Source: Slackia equolifaciens (GTDB lineage: Bacteria; Actinomycetota; Coriobacteriia; Coriobacteriales; Eggerthellaceae). Taken from it: DNA of 64,000 nt. The notes under the pieces are model-generated. The model worked only from the letters and a program-made list of their open reading frames with translations, searched no databases and was not told the origin of the DNA. Below are positions 17,178 through 25,872 of the stretch, in pieces. The position numbers and the translations under genes were made by a program. The stretch spans positions 1 through 64,000 of the forward strand of contig NZ_QIBX01000002.1 of assembly GCF_003725995.1 (NCBI RefSeq), read 5' to 3'. How positions within the stretch are numbered: the first letter of the stretch is position 1; every line of letters begins with the position of its first letter.

Positions 17178-18285
17178 TATCTGCAAGAGAGCGTCCGGGC
17201 GCCAGCTGACCTGCCAGATGACGCCCAGCGCCCACAAGCCGGCCAATCTGCCAGGTGGCGCCCCGTGCCACAAGCCAGCCGACTTGCCAGGTGGCGCCCT
17301 GGAGACTTTTGCCTGCCGATGGGCGCCACTCCAAACACCCCTGAAGCCTCCTCGCCCACCGCGAAGCCTCGGGGGTCGCTTTTCCCTTTAACAAATTACG
17401 CGAATCCACTCTTCTTTTGTGGAATGTGCTTCAAATCACGATGTGCTTCTCGCCCTCGCGAAACGCTCTGGCCTTAACAAAACACGACCTACAATTCACC
17501 CTACGCTTCTGAAGCGCAAATCGCGCTCCGTTGCCTCACCCTGCCTCGCAAAACACGCCTCTCTCTTCACCCGCCGAACGCATCCCGCGAAACAAGCGGC
17601 ACAAGCGGCGATATGCCGCAGCATAAACGTCATTCCGCAACCGCGTAAAAGTCACCCTGCAAACAAACGCCGATTTGATGTATCGCAAACGTTGCTCCGC
17701 AAACGAACGCCGATTTGCTGCAGCATGAACGTCACCCTGAAAACAAACGGCGATTTGCTGCAGTTTTTGAGGGATGCCCCGAGTACACCGCCGTTCTGCT
17801 TCGCGTTTCCCCAGGTCACGGCCTCGCTCCGATTGGGCTACTTCGGGAGGCGCGCGAAAACTGCAGCAAATCGCCGTTTGTTTCAATTGCATCGCCCTCA
17901 TGGCACTTCCGATGAGGAAATCATGGTGGGAAGCGGCAAGTTGTCGAGATGTTTCAGACACACCCAGCCAAGGCACGGCATGAGAAAGTTGCGGCGCGAT
18001 GAAATCGCAGGCATGACAAAACATTATACCCGCGAAGGACGACGCACGGCACGAACGAGGCGCAACATTGCGGACGATCGCAGCATGGCGAGAATGCGAC
18101 GTGCGCAATGTTGTGCCACGAAAAAGCAGGCCGAGCGCAACGGGAAACTCTGCAGGACAAATCAAACCACGACGAGACATTGGAGTCGATTCGCACACCA
18201 GCACAATGGGCTTGCGGGGGCGTCTGCCCCAAGCTTATCCAGCCGCAGGGTCGACTAGCGCGCCGACGCAATGGGCTTGTCGGGC
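17178..18285. other. 1.1-kb gene-free region rich in repeats
   Basis: Between helD and recN no believable gene exists in any frame. It starts with a degenerate tandem repeat at about 17200-17300 (CTGCCAGGTGGCGCC, about 45 bp apart), then a repeat array and inverted-repeat element described separately (17595-17883). The segment 17890-18285 holds nothing that I recognise apart from a short CAATGGGCTTG repeat at about 18206 and 18269. Confidence 0.6.
17595..17883 (+). repeat. Inverted-repeat element, copy 1, with extra half-arms
   Basis: The core 17741-17883 (143 bp) has perfect 27-bp terminal inverted repeats, 17741-17767 and 17857-17883, ending on CTGCAG. Two further direct copies of the arm lie upstream (17661-17677 and 17701-17723) about 40 bp apart. 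A second 143-bp copy lies inverted at 31672-31814 and matches at about 84% by hand count. The centre carries CCAGGTCA at 17811-17818, also found in the elements at 43035 and 54227. It encodes no transposase, so a MITE-like or structured-RNA element is the best description. Confidence 0.85.
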
Positions 18286-19950
18286 TTAGCGACCCCGAAC
18301 GGCGGCGAGCATCTCGCGGGCGTGAGAAAGAGAGGCTTCGCTCGTATCGCCGGAGAGCATACGGGCGACCTCGGCCACGCGGGCTTCGCCGGCGATAAGC
18401 GAGAGCTCGGTCTCGGGGATGCCGTCGGCGCCATCGGGGTTCTTCCGAACCAGATAGTGAGCATCGCCGCGCACCGCCACCTGGGCGAGATGCGTTACCA
18501 CGATGACCTGGTGCGTTTTCGCCAGGTCGGCAAGCACGCCGGCGAGCGCCACGGCGACCGAGCCGCCCACGCCGGCGTCCACCTCGTCAAACACGAGCGT
18601 CTCACGCTCGTCGGCCGCACCCAGAACCACCTTGCACGCAAGCATGACGCGGCTCACCTCGCCGCCCGATGCGATGCGCGCAAGCGGGCGTGCAGTCATG
18701 CCCGATGAGGCGCGATAGAGAAGCTCGACCTTCGACGCGCCGGTCCGCGTCCATTGCGCGCGGTCAAGCGCCTCAAGGTGGCACACCAGCTCGGCAGACC
18801 CCATTTCGAGACGGGCCATTTGGGCATTCACGAGCTCCGCGAACCTGGGGGCAGCCTCTGCGCGAGCATCGTCAAGCGCCTTCGCCGCATGCTGCAGCGC
18901 CTGTTCGGCCTCGTCGCACGCCCGCTGCGCCGCAGCCACCAGCCGATCGGCATCGTCAACCGCGGCGACGGTTCGCGCCGCCTCCTCGCGCTTAGCGAGC
19001 ACGTCCTCCATCCGGGGGCCGTAAGAACGCATAAGACCCTGCAGCGCACTCGCGCGCTCCTGCATGCGCGCCAAAGCCGCAGGATCGTGGTCGATGCCAT
19101 CGCGGTACACGCGCACCTCGCGCTCCGCATCCTCGAGAGCATACGACGCGTCGGTCAACGTTTCCACAAGGGGCGCCAGCGACGAGTCCATCTCGCCCGC
19201 CGACTCCAAGTGGCGCAACGCCGATCGAACCGCATCCACGGCACCGCCCTCGTGCGAAAGCTCCCAATAGGCGGCATCCGCCTCCTGCGCGAGCGCCTCG
19301 GCGTTCTCTACGCGTGGCAGCTCGCGCATGATGTCTTCGTACTCTTCGAGCGACGGAGCCGCCTCATCGATGCGCGCCAGCACGAATCGCGCCTGCTCGA
19401 GCTGTTCGGTCGAGGTGCGCGCGGCCTCTTTGATGCGTTCGAGTTCGCGCGCGGCCTCCGACTGCGCGTCAAACGCCGCTCGATAGGCATCCAAGACGGG
19501 CGCGATCGAATCGGCCGCCCACGCATCGAGCATTGCCACATGGTTCGCCGGCTTCAGGAGATGCTGGTGTTCGTGCTGTCCGCACAGATCGACGCTTTTG
19601 CCCACCGTTGCAGCAAGCTGTCCAACCGTGGCCATGGAACCATCCATCGTTACGCGGCTTCTCCCGTCGGCGCTCACCTTGCGCATGGCGACATGACCGC
19701 CGTCCTCGCCCGCATCGACTCCCTCGCCATCGGCCGAACCGGCAAAGAACCTACCTTCCACCAGGGCCGATGCCGCACCTTCGCGCACCGTTGCCGCATC
19801 GGCGCGATCGCCGACGATCAGCTTGAGCGCCGAGAGCAGCGCCGTTTTGCCCGCGCCGGTTTCGCCCGTGATGACGGTCAGGCCGGACGCCGGAGCAAAT
19901 GATGCGTCGCGGATGAGTGCGACGTTTTGGACGTGAAGTTCATCGAGCAT
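18286..19950 (-). CDS. recN: DNA repair protein RecN
   Basis: 554 residues, full length. RecN is an SMC-like ATPase that gathers DNA double-strand breaks for recombination. Motifs: MLDELHVQNVALI then GLTVITGETGAGKTALL (Walker A about residues 25-41), a long coiled coil (about 155-370), the ABC signature region ASGGEVSRVMLACK, and Walker B TLVFDEVDAGVGG followed by VIVVTHLAQVA. The start ATG has GAGGTG upstream. It stands alone, with a 1.1-kb repeat-rich space downstream; no SOS-type operator was seen upstream. Confidence 0.95.
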   Translation of the reverse strand: MLDELHVQNVALIRDASFAPASGLTVITGETGAGKTALLSALKLIVGDRADAATVREGAASALVEGRFFAGSADGEGVDAGEDGGHVAMRKVSADGRSRVTMDGSMATVGQLAATVGKSVDLCGQHEHQHLLKPANHVAMLDAWAADSIAPVLDAYRAAFDAQSEAARELERIKEAARTSTEQLEQARFVLARIDEAAPSLEEYEDIMRELPRVENAEALAQEADAAYWELSHEGGAVDAVRSALRHLESAGEMDSSLAPLVETLTDASYALEDAEREVRVYRDGIDHDPAALARMQERASALQGLMRSYGPRMEDVLAKREEAARTVAAVDDADRLVAAAQRACDEAEQALQHAAKALDDARAEAAPRFAELVNAQMARLEMGSAELVCHLEALDRAQWTRTGASKVELLYRASSGMTARPLARIASGGEVSRVMLACKVVLGAADERETLVFDEVDAGVGGSVAVALAGVLADLAKTHQVIVVTHLAQVAVRGDAHYLVRKNPDGADGIPETELSLIAGEARVAEVARMLSGDTSEASLSHAREMLAAVRGR

Positions 19951-20193
19951 GGTGCACCTCTTCAGTTGCGTTTTGTGGCATTATCGCGCACCTTGGCCTC
20001 TCACCGTCCGGCAAATCGCTCGCGATGATAAAACTTCCGTGAAGCGAAAAGACGTCAATCGACGTAGTGCCCCGACGTACGTGCATTGGTAGAATGCTCG
20101 CAATCGTCAGGCAATCAGCGGCTGCGCGCCCGATCAAAGACCCGCAGGCCGAACACCAGCTCCGTTCTAGCGAGAACCCCGAAAGGAGTCCTC

Positions 20194-20595
20194 ATGCTCA
20201 ATCCCGTCCTGTTCGTATGCGCCTGGATCGCTTTAGGAATCGGCGCGCTGGGCGTATTCGTTCCCGTGCTGCCCACCACGCCTCTCGTGCTCCTTGCCAC
20301 GTTTCTTTTTGCCAAGAGCTCTCCGCGCTGCCACGCCTGGCTGTGCAAGACGCGCATCTATCGATCCTACGTGCTCCCATTTCAGCAGCAAGGCGGCATC
20401 CCGTTCAAGCGCAAGCTGCATATCCTGGGCGTTTCGTTTGTCGTGATGGGCGTGAGCGCGGTGCTCGTGCAAAAACCTATCGTATGGGTCATTCTGGGCG
20501 CCGTCGCGCTGTTTTTGCTGTGGCTCATGTGCGTGCGCATCCCCACCGTTGGCGAGGCGCCCTCCGCACAGCCAATGGCGGCCGAGGAAGAGTAG
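20194..20595 (+). CDS. DUF454 (YbaN-like) inner membrane protein
   Basis: 133 residues. The N-terminal ALGIGALGVFVPVLPTTPLVLLATFLFAKSS is the diagnostic DUF454 segment, two hydrophobic spans with a PxLPTTP turn. Two further spans follow (HILGVSFVVMGVSAVLV and PIVWVILGAVALFLLWLM). Family function is unknown. ATG 20194 follows AAAGGAG by 5 nt; the frame is open further upstream without conserved sequence. Family members are about 120 residues, so it is complete. Confidence 0.85.
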   Translation: MLNPVLFVCAWIALGIGALGVFVPVLPTTPLVLLATFLFAKSSPRCHAWLCKTRIYRSYVLPFQQQGGIPFKRKLHILGVSFVVMGVSAVLVQKPIVWVILGAVALFLLWLMCVRIPTVGEAPSAQPMAAEEE

Positions 20596-20611
20596 GGGTC
20601 GGTCGCGCATA

Positions 20612-20765
20612 CGGGAACGCTCGTGCGTGAGATGGGTTGTACCCAGCTAGATCGTCTTCATCGAAGTCCATTCGGGAATACTCGCGTGCGAGATGGGCGG
20701 TACTCAGCGCTAGGACATCTTCGTCGAAATCCATCCGGGAATGGTTGCGTGCGATGGGCGGCACG
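20612..20765. repeat. Degenerate tandem repeat, about 62-bp unit
   Basis: CGGGAA followed by GCGTGCGAGATGGG-like sequence and CTTCGTCGAA(A/G)TCCAT occurs at 20612, 20673 and 20736, giving two full units and one partial. It fills the gap between the DUF454 gene and the glycosylase fusion. No coding or RNA meaning is evident. Confidence 0.65.
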
Positions 20766-20876
20766 AACACTTCGCCAACACGAGCATTGCGCAACCAACG
20801 TGCTACCATAGGATGGTTGGCGCCTGCCCTGCGCTTCGCGCCCTATTAGCCGCAGACCCCCGAACGAAGGTGCACG

Positions 20877-22430
20877 ATGATCCCCACCCATGTCGACCAT
20901 GCCATCGATCCGGTTTTCGACGAGCACTCTCGCGTGCTCATGTTGGGCACTATGCCTTCACCCGCCTCACGCGCGGCGGGCTTTTTCTACGGGCATCCGC
21001 AAAACCGGTTCTGGCGCGTATTGGCGGCCGTTTTCGACGAGCCCGTGCCCGAATCCATCGAGGACAAGCGCGACCTGCTGCTTCGCCGGAGAATCGCGCT
21101 GTGGGACGTGCTTGCCTCGTGCGACATCGAGGGCGCAAGCGACGCGAGCATCCGCAATGCGCATCCGAACGATCTCTCGCGCGTCTTTGAGGCGGCAGAC
21201 ATCCAAGCCGTGTTCGCCACGGGGGCGAAAGCCGGACAGCTGTATGCAAGGTTCTGCCAAAAGGCATACGGCGTCCCATGCGTAACGCTGCCTTCCACGA
21301 GCCCCGCGAACGCGAAAGCACGGCTCGGCGACTTGGTCGAGGCGTATCGAGCGGCGCTTGCTCCCTATGCGCCAAGGGAGGAACCCATCACGCTGAGCGT
21401 GCCGCAGGTTGTGGCGCTTGAGCAGGCAATCGCCGCCTCGGGAACGCCGCTTTCCGCGCTTATGCGCCGAGCTGGACGGGCTCTGGCGAAATGCGCATTG
21501 GATGAGTTCGAAGCACGACGCGAGGCATCGACGAAAAGGCCCGTTCGCAGCAACGCGACCGGCGGAAACAACGAGCCGCCCGCCGAGACGGCGCCTTCGA
21601 CGGCCGCGAACCTCCCCGAGGCCGATCGCCGCGCGCTCCCGCATGTCGTCGTGCTCTGCGGGTCGGGAAACAACGGCGGCGACGGCTGGGTGGCGGCGGA
21701 ATACCTCGCACAGCGCGGGTGCGACGTGTGCGTGATCACGCCGCGCGCCCCCGAGGACATCGACGCCGAGCCCGCCCATGAAGCGGCGCTGCACGCGGCC
21801 GCGCAGCTCTCCCCCGCAAGCATTCTCGTGACGCCTGCGCATCGCGAACTCGCCCAAGCGCTCGATGCGGCGGATATCATCATCGACGCGATTCTGGGAA
21901 CCGGCTTCTCAGGCAATACGGTGCGCGAGCCGTATGGCGCATGGATCGAGGCCGCAAACGCACGCAGGGCCAAAGGGGCTCTTGCGGTTGCCGCCGACGT
22001 GCCCAGCGGGCTTTCGGCGCAAACGGGCAAAGCCGCCGAACCCTGCATGAAAGCCGACCTCACCGTAACCATGATGACGCTCAAGCCCGGCCTTTCCACA
22101 CCCTATGCGTTCGCCTTCTGCGGCGACGTGCGCATAGCTCCCATCGCCTACATCGAGCCCCATCTTCCGCATGTTCTCGAAGAGGGTGGCGCGAGCGGAA
22201 GGCGCGCCGAAAATTCCCAGCGTTCCGCCTCCGCGAAAGCGCACGGATGCGAGAACGCCAACGGCCACGCTGCGATAAAGCCCGCGTCCCCCGATTGCAA
22301 GCCCGCGGCGGCGCAAAAGGCAAACGCCGAGTTCATACGTGCAGAAGCCGAGGACGACGATGGGTACGACCCCTACTCCGACCGTCGTCCCGAACCCGAA
22401 CCCCTCTTCGAGCGCGACCCGTGGGCCTAA
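20877..22430 (+). CDS. Fusion of a hypoxanthine/uracil-DNA glycosylase with NAD(P)H-hydrate epimerase
   Basis: 517 residues in one uninterrupted frame. Residues 1-165 are a uracil-DNA-glycosylase-fold enzyme of the DNA-deoxyinosine glycosylase type: RVLMLGTMPSPASRAAGFFYGHPQNRFWRVL in two halves, RIALWDVLASCDIEGASDASI, AVFATGAKAG and TLPSTSPANA. Residues 170-440 are a YjeF N-terminal (NnrE) domain: VVLCGSGNNGGDGWVAAEYL, DIIIDAILGTGFSG, VAADVPSGLSAQTG and KADLTVTMMTLKPGL. NnrE repairs the R-epimer of NAD(P)HX. A low-complexity insert (about 205-245) sits inside the second domain, and the last 75 residues are a disordered acidic tail. No NnrD dehydratase domain is present. Both activities are nucleotide or DNA damage repair, a possible reason for linkage. 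Confidence 0.85.
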   Translation: MIPTHVDHAIDPVFDEHSRVLMLGTMPSPASRAAGFFYGHPQNRFWRVLAAVFDEPVPESIEDKRDLLLRRRIALWDVLASCDIEGASDASIRNAHPNDLSRVFEAADIQAVFATGAKAGQLYARFCQKAYGVPCVTLPSTSPANAKARLGDLVEAYRAALAPYAPREEPITLSVPQVVALEQAIAASGTPLSALMRRAGRALAKCALDEFEARREASTKRPVRSNATGGNNEPPAETAPSTAANLPEADRRALPHVVVLCGSGNNGGDGWVAAEYLAQRGCDVCVITPRAPEDIDAEPAHEAALHAAAQLSPASILVTPAHRELAQALDAADIIIDAILGTGFSGNTVREPYGAWIEAANARRAKGALAVAADVPSGLSAQTGKAAEPCMKADLTVTMMTLKPGLSTPYAFAFCGDVRIAPIAYIEPHLPHVLEEGGASGRRAENSQRSASAKAHGCENANGHAAIKPASPDCKPAAAQKANAEFIRAEAEDDDGYDPYSDRRPEPEPLFERDPWA

Positions 22431-22528
22431 AAGCCACGCACCATGCCTAAAACGCAAAAGCGCGGCACGATGCAACCCGCACTGTGCCGCGCTTCGACAA
22501 TGCTTCCGACAGGCCCCAGACCTTGCCG

Positions 22529-22858
22529 CTAGTCCTCAGGCGCTAGCGTTACGGCGGTGCCGCTTGCGGTCACCATCAGCATGCTGCCGTCGGCACCCAG
22601 CACCTCGTAATCAAGGTCGACGCCCACAATGGCATGCGCGCCCATCTCTCCTGCGCGACGCTGCATCTCGCTCAACGCTTCGTCGCGTGCGCTCAGCAGC
22701 TCGTTCTCATAGCCGGCAGAGCGTCCGCCAATGAAGTTGCGAATGCCTGCGCCGATATCGCGCAGGAAGTTCACGCCGGTAATGACCTCGCCGAACACGA
22801 TGCCATAATAGCCCGTAATACGATAGCCTTCGACCTCTTGGGTGGTAGTAACGATCAT
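22529..22858 (-). CDS. YbjQ/UPF0145 family protein
   Basis: 109 residues. [19 protein letters not shown], then [36 protein letters not shown], and [22 protein letters not shown] sequence are the hallmarks of the YbjQ (PF01906) family, which forms pentameric barrels. Function is unknown; a metal-binding role has been proposed. ATG 22858 is preferred over the one 6 nt upstream because AAAGGA ends right at the first and is 6 nt from the second. It lies alone between two convergent or divergent neighbours. Confidence 0.92.
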   Translation of the reverse strand: MIVTTTQEVEGYRITGYYGIVFGEVITGVNFLRDIGAGIRNFIGGRSAGYENELLSARDEALSEMQRRAGEMGAHAIVGVDLDYEVLGADGSMLMVTASGTAVTLAPED

Positions 22859-23021
22859 GGCCATTCCTTTCGTCGATTCGATGGCGATGCGCCTATCATA
22901 CGGCTCATATGACAAGATTTCGTCAACAAAGCCGCAACATATCGATGAGATTGCCGTGGATGACAGAAATGCCGAACGACACCCGCAACGAACCTGCCGG
23001 ATCGCAAGCGTCCCGCCTTCC

Positions 23022-23468
23022 CTATAGGACGTCGGTATCCAGCCACACGGTAAAGGGGCCATCGTTCACAAGCGCGACCTGCATCAGCGCGCCAAACGAG
23101 CCCGTCTCGACGTGCCCAAGGTCGCGGTGCACAAGCCCCGCGAAATACTCGTACAAGCGATTGGCCTCGTCGGGCGCGCCCGCATCGGTGAACGAGGGAC
23201 GGTTGCCCTTCTTGCAGTTCGCATACAGCGTGAACTGGCTTACCACCAGCACCTCGCCTTCCACGTCGGCCAAGCTCAGGTTGGTCTTGCCGTTCTCATC
23301 CTCGAAGATGCGCATCTTGGAGATTTTCGCCCACAGCTTTTGCGCCTGCTCCTCGGTATCGTCATGCCCCACGCCGAGCAGGACGAGAAAACCTTTCCCG
23401 ATTTTCCCGATGACCTCGCCCTCCACCGTAACGCTCGCCTGGGTCACGCGTTGCACCAGTGCCCTCAT
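23022..23468 (-). CDS. dtd: D-aminoacyl-tRNA deacylase
   Basis: 148 residues, full length. Dtd hydrolyses D-aminoacyl- and mischarged glycyl-tRNA. The N-terminal [33 protein letters not shown] is family-typical, with [11 protein letters not shown] (SQFTL motif, about residue 78), GNRPSFTDA, and [12 protein letters not shown] (the Gly-cisPro region) near the C-terminus. ATG has GGAGG 6 nt upstream. It is a monocistronic gene divergent from the HAD phosphatase. Confidence 0.95.
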   Translation of the reverse strand: MRALVQRVTQASVTVEGEVIGKIGKGFLVLLGVGHDDTEEQAQKLWAKISKMRIFEDENGKTNLSLADVEGEVLVVSQFTLYANCKKGNRPSFTDAGAPDEANRLYEYFAGLVHRDLGHVETGSFGALMQVALVNDGPFTVWLDTDVL

Positions 23469-23747
23469 GATGTCCTCCTTGCTTGCTGCGACGCAACATA
23501 TGTTGAATATGTCCGCAGCATCTTCCATACCGTAGAATTCGAAAAGCATCTTACGATACGATGCGGGCTCGGAGGGCGTGAAGCACCGCTTTTCGCGGAG
23601 AGCCCACGCGGCCCTCACGAGTGGCCGAGATGCCGCCTGCGTCCCACGCGAATCGCACGCAGCGCATCAAACACGGCGCCCCATGCGCATGAGACAAGCC
23701 GCACACGACGCGACCAGGCAGGAGCGGCCAGGAAAGAAAGGGTTCCC

Positions 23748-24437
23748 ATGACAGACACGAACGAATCAACCGCCGTGCGAGCAATCCTTTTTGACAACGA
23801 CGGCACGCTCGTCGACACCCACGACCTGCTGTTGGCGTCGTTTCGGCACGCAACGCACAAGGTGCTGGGGTCCGCGCTGCCCGACGAAGTGCTGATGGCG
23901 AAGGTGGGGCAGCCGCTTGCGGTGCAGATGCGTGATTTCTCCGATGACCCCGCCGTACAAAACGAGCTTTTACGCGTGTACCGCGAGTTCAATCATGCGC
24001 ACCACGACGAGGCGGTGACGCTGTTCCCCGGCGTACGCGACGGCCTGGAACGCCTGCGCGAAGCGGGGTTCTCGATGGGCGTGGTCACGTCTAAAATGAG
24101 CCCGCTCGCGAAACACGGCCTTGAGATATTAGGCGTCGCCGAATACTTCGACTGCCTGGTGGGAGCCAATTCCTGCGAGCACCACAAGCCGCACCCCGAA
24201 CCCGTTGAGCTTGGCGCAAAGCTATTGGGGATGAGCGCCTCCGAGTGCGCATTCGTGGGCGATAGCCCCTTTGACATGGAGGCGGGGCGCGAGGCGGGAT
24301 GCATAACCGCCGCAGTCCTTTGGGGGATGTTCCCCGAAACCCGTCTGGCCGCCGAACGCCCCACCCATGCGTGCGGCACCTTCGACGAGCTGGTGGATGC
24401 GCTCTTGTCGCATCGCGAGCCCCGAAGAGCCCGCTGA
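23748..24437 (+). CDS. HAD-superfamily phosphatase (phosphoglycolate phosphatase-like)
   Basis: 229 residues. ILFDNDGTLVDTHDLL (about residues 14-29) carries the nucleophile Asp of HAD motif I, GVVTSKMSP is motif II (Ser/Thr), KPHPEPVELGAKLLG holds motif III Lys and AFVGDSPFDMEAGREAG motif IV. The helical cap between I and II is the C1 type seen in Gph/PpaX enzymes. Substrate is unassigned; phosphoglycolate or pyrophosphate are usual. The ATG is preceded by GGAAAGAAAGGG. Upstream sequence in the same frame is not conserved. Confidence 0.88.
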   Translation: MTDTNESTAVRAILFDNDGTLVDTHDLLLASFRHATHKVLGSALPDEVLMAKVGQPLAVQMRDFSDDPAVQNELLRVYREFNHAHHDEAVTLFPGVRDGLERLREAGFSMGVVTSKMSPLAKHGLEILGVAEYFDCLVGANSCEHHKPHPEPVELGAKLLGMSASECAFVGDSPFDMEAGREAGCITAAVLWGMFPETRLAAERPTHACGTFDELVDALLSHREPRRAR

Positions 24438-24454
24438 AGAGCTCGATAGAATCG

Positions 24455-24660
24455 ACCCCATAGGTACGCGAGTCCACGTTGACTCCCGACTACGCCATCA
24501 ACGCGCACGAGGTCGACTCCGTAGGCGCATGGGTCCACGACGCCTCGTCCACGGCGTCGAACCGCTCGCCCGTCGACCCCGCGGGCACATGGGTCCATAG
24601 CGGGCGCCAGCTCGCGCCAGAGCGCTTATGCGATCGTCCCCACGGGCACATGGGGCCATG
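24455..24660. repeat. Degenerate repeats around GGGCACATGGGTCCA
   Basis: Four related segments (about 24459, 24516, 24576 and 24636), each about 25 nt and each about 60 bp from the next, share GACCCCnnnGGCACATGGGTCCA. They fill the space after the HAD gene stop. No function apparent. Confidence 0.6.
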
Positions 24661-24704
24661 GCGAGATTCAATAGAAGTTTTGAGAACATATGTTTGTATT
24701 TTTA

Positions 24705-24732
24705 TTGACATGCCGCCTTGCTCTGCGATAAT
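24705..24732 (+). promoter_or_regulatory. Consensus promoter for the RhuM-Fic gene
   Basis: TTGACA (24705-24710), 16-nt spacer, GATAAT (24727-24732), in an AT-rich stretch 60 bp before the start codon at 24793. It is the closest match to the sigma-70 consensus in the window. Confidence 0.75.
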
Positions 24733-24792
24733 GAAAGCATCAAACGAGCGCTCCCGTGGGACATGTGCACCATCATCCAAGGAGGGATTCCT

Positions 24793-25722
24793 ATGCCTTC
24801 TCAGCACGAAATCGTTTTATTTCAGTCGTCGGATCAAACGATAAGCCTCCCCGTTGACTTCGACGGAGAAACGGCCTGGCTCAGTCAGGCTCAAATGGCG
24901 GAGCTGTTCGAGAAAGATCAATCGGTTATCTCCCGCCATATCCGCAATGCCTTCTCGGAAGGAGAAATCGACAGGGAGAGCAATATGCAATTTATGCATA
25001 TTGCCAGCTCAGATAAGCCAATTACACTCTATAGCCTCGATGTGGTAATCTCCGTTGGATATCGCGTGAAATCGCAAAGAGGCGTTGAATTCAGGCGCTG
25101 GGCAACAAGCGTCCTGAAGCAATACGTCATAAAAGGCTACGCCGCCAACGAGAAGCGATTGGCGCAGCTCGGCCAAATCGTCAACGTCATGGACAGGCTT
25201 CCAGGCCGCCTCGATGCGCAGCAAGTGCTCGATGTGGTCAAGTGCTACACACGAGCACTTGACCTCTTGGATGACTATGATCATCAAACGCTCGCGCGCC
25301 CTCGGGGGAGCAAAAACGCCTATGTGCTCACATACGAAGAATGCCGCACATTCATCGATTCCATGCGCTTCGGTGAAGAAAGCAGCCTGTTTGGCAACGA
25401 GAAAGACGATTCGTTCAAAGGCACGCTGGGCGCTATCTACCAGGGGTTCGGCGGCGTGGAAATCTATCCTTCAATTGAGGAGAAAGCGGCGAACCTGCTG
25501 TATTTCATCGTGAAGAACCATTCGTTCTCCGATGGGAACAAGCGAATCGCAGCCGCCTTGTTCTTGTATTTCCTGGATAAAAACGGCGTGCTCTTCGGCG
25601 AAAGCGGAGAGAAGCGGCTTGCCGATAGCACGCTCGTCGCCGTAACGATCATGATTGCGGAATCGAAGCCCGAGGAGAAGGAAGCCATGATTTCGCTTGT
25701 GATGAACTTCCTAGTTCCGTAA
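24793..25722 (+). CDS. RhuM-type DNA-binding/virulence domain fused to a Fic/Doc domain
   Basis: 309 residues. The N-terminal half (AWLSQAQMAELFEKDQSVIS, RHIRNAFSEGEI, LYSLDVVISVGYRVKSQRGV, EFRRWATSVLKQYVIKGYA) is the RhuM family with a winged-helix start. The C-terminal half carries KAANLLYFIVKNHSFSDGNK then RIAAALFLYFLDKNG, the HxFxxGNKR signature of Fic/Doc enzymes at about residues 242-250; Gly at the position where AMPylators have G and Doc kinases have A. Such fusions are often annotated as death-on-curing proteins. GGAGGG lies 8 nt before ATG. It is monocistronic with its own strong promoter and no adjacent antitoxin, suggesting a solitary defence or toxin gene. Confidence 0.85.
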   Translation: MPSQHEIVLFQSSDQTISLPVDFDGETAWLSQAQMAELFEKDQSVISRHIRNAFSEGEIDRESNMQFMHIASSDKPITLYSLDVVISVGYRVKSQRGVEFRRWATSVLKQYVIKGYAANEKRLAQLGQIVNVMDRLPGRLDAQQVLDVVKCYTRALDLLDDYDHQTLARPRGSKNAYVLTYEECRTFIDSMRFGEESSLFGNEKDDSFKGTLGAIYQGFGGVEIYPSIEEKAANLLYFIVKNHSFSDGNKRIAAALFLYFLDKNGVLFGESGEKRLADSTLVAVTIMIAESKPEEKEAMISLVMNFLVP

Positions 25723-25727
25723 AAGAG

Positions 25728-25835
25728 GATGCATCGCATGCCGGGGGCATACCTAGGCGTGGACGCGCCCGGCTGCTACGGCAAAGATGCATCGCATACA
25801 GAGGGGGCATAACCTGCCCCCTCGTGCCGTCTTTT
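25728..25835 (+). terminator. Probable terminator with a direct repeat
   Basis: GAGGGGGCA (25801-25809) pairs with TGCCCCCTC (25815-25823) and a T-run starts at 25831. The 8-nt gap before the T-run weakens it. The upstream half of this hairpin is part of a direct repeat (GATGCATCGCAT...GGGGGCATA) at 25728 and 25785. Confidence 0.45.
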
Positions 25836-25872
25836 TCTTGTTAGTGAAGAACGCTCAGCTGCGATTCTAGGC

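Noticed and set aside
17536-18204. 222-codon minus-strand open frame
   Set aside because: Same region and cause; composition is Arg/Ser/Cys-rich non-coding type.
17419-18258. 279-codon plus-strand open frame
   Set aside because: Runs through the repeat array and inverted-repeat element, no ribosome site, no protein-like conservation; the repeat explains its local similarity to 31528-31800.
18754-19902. Long antisense frame over recN
   Set aside because: Shadow of recN.
24793-25722. RhuM-Fic as part of an operon with trpS
   Set aside because: trpS is on the opposite strand; each has its own signals.
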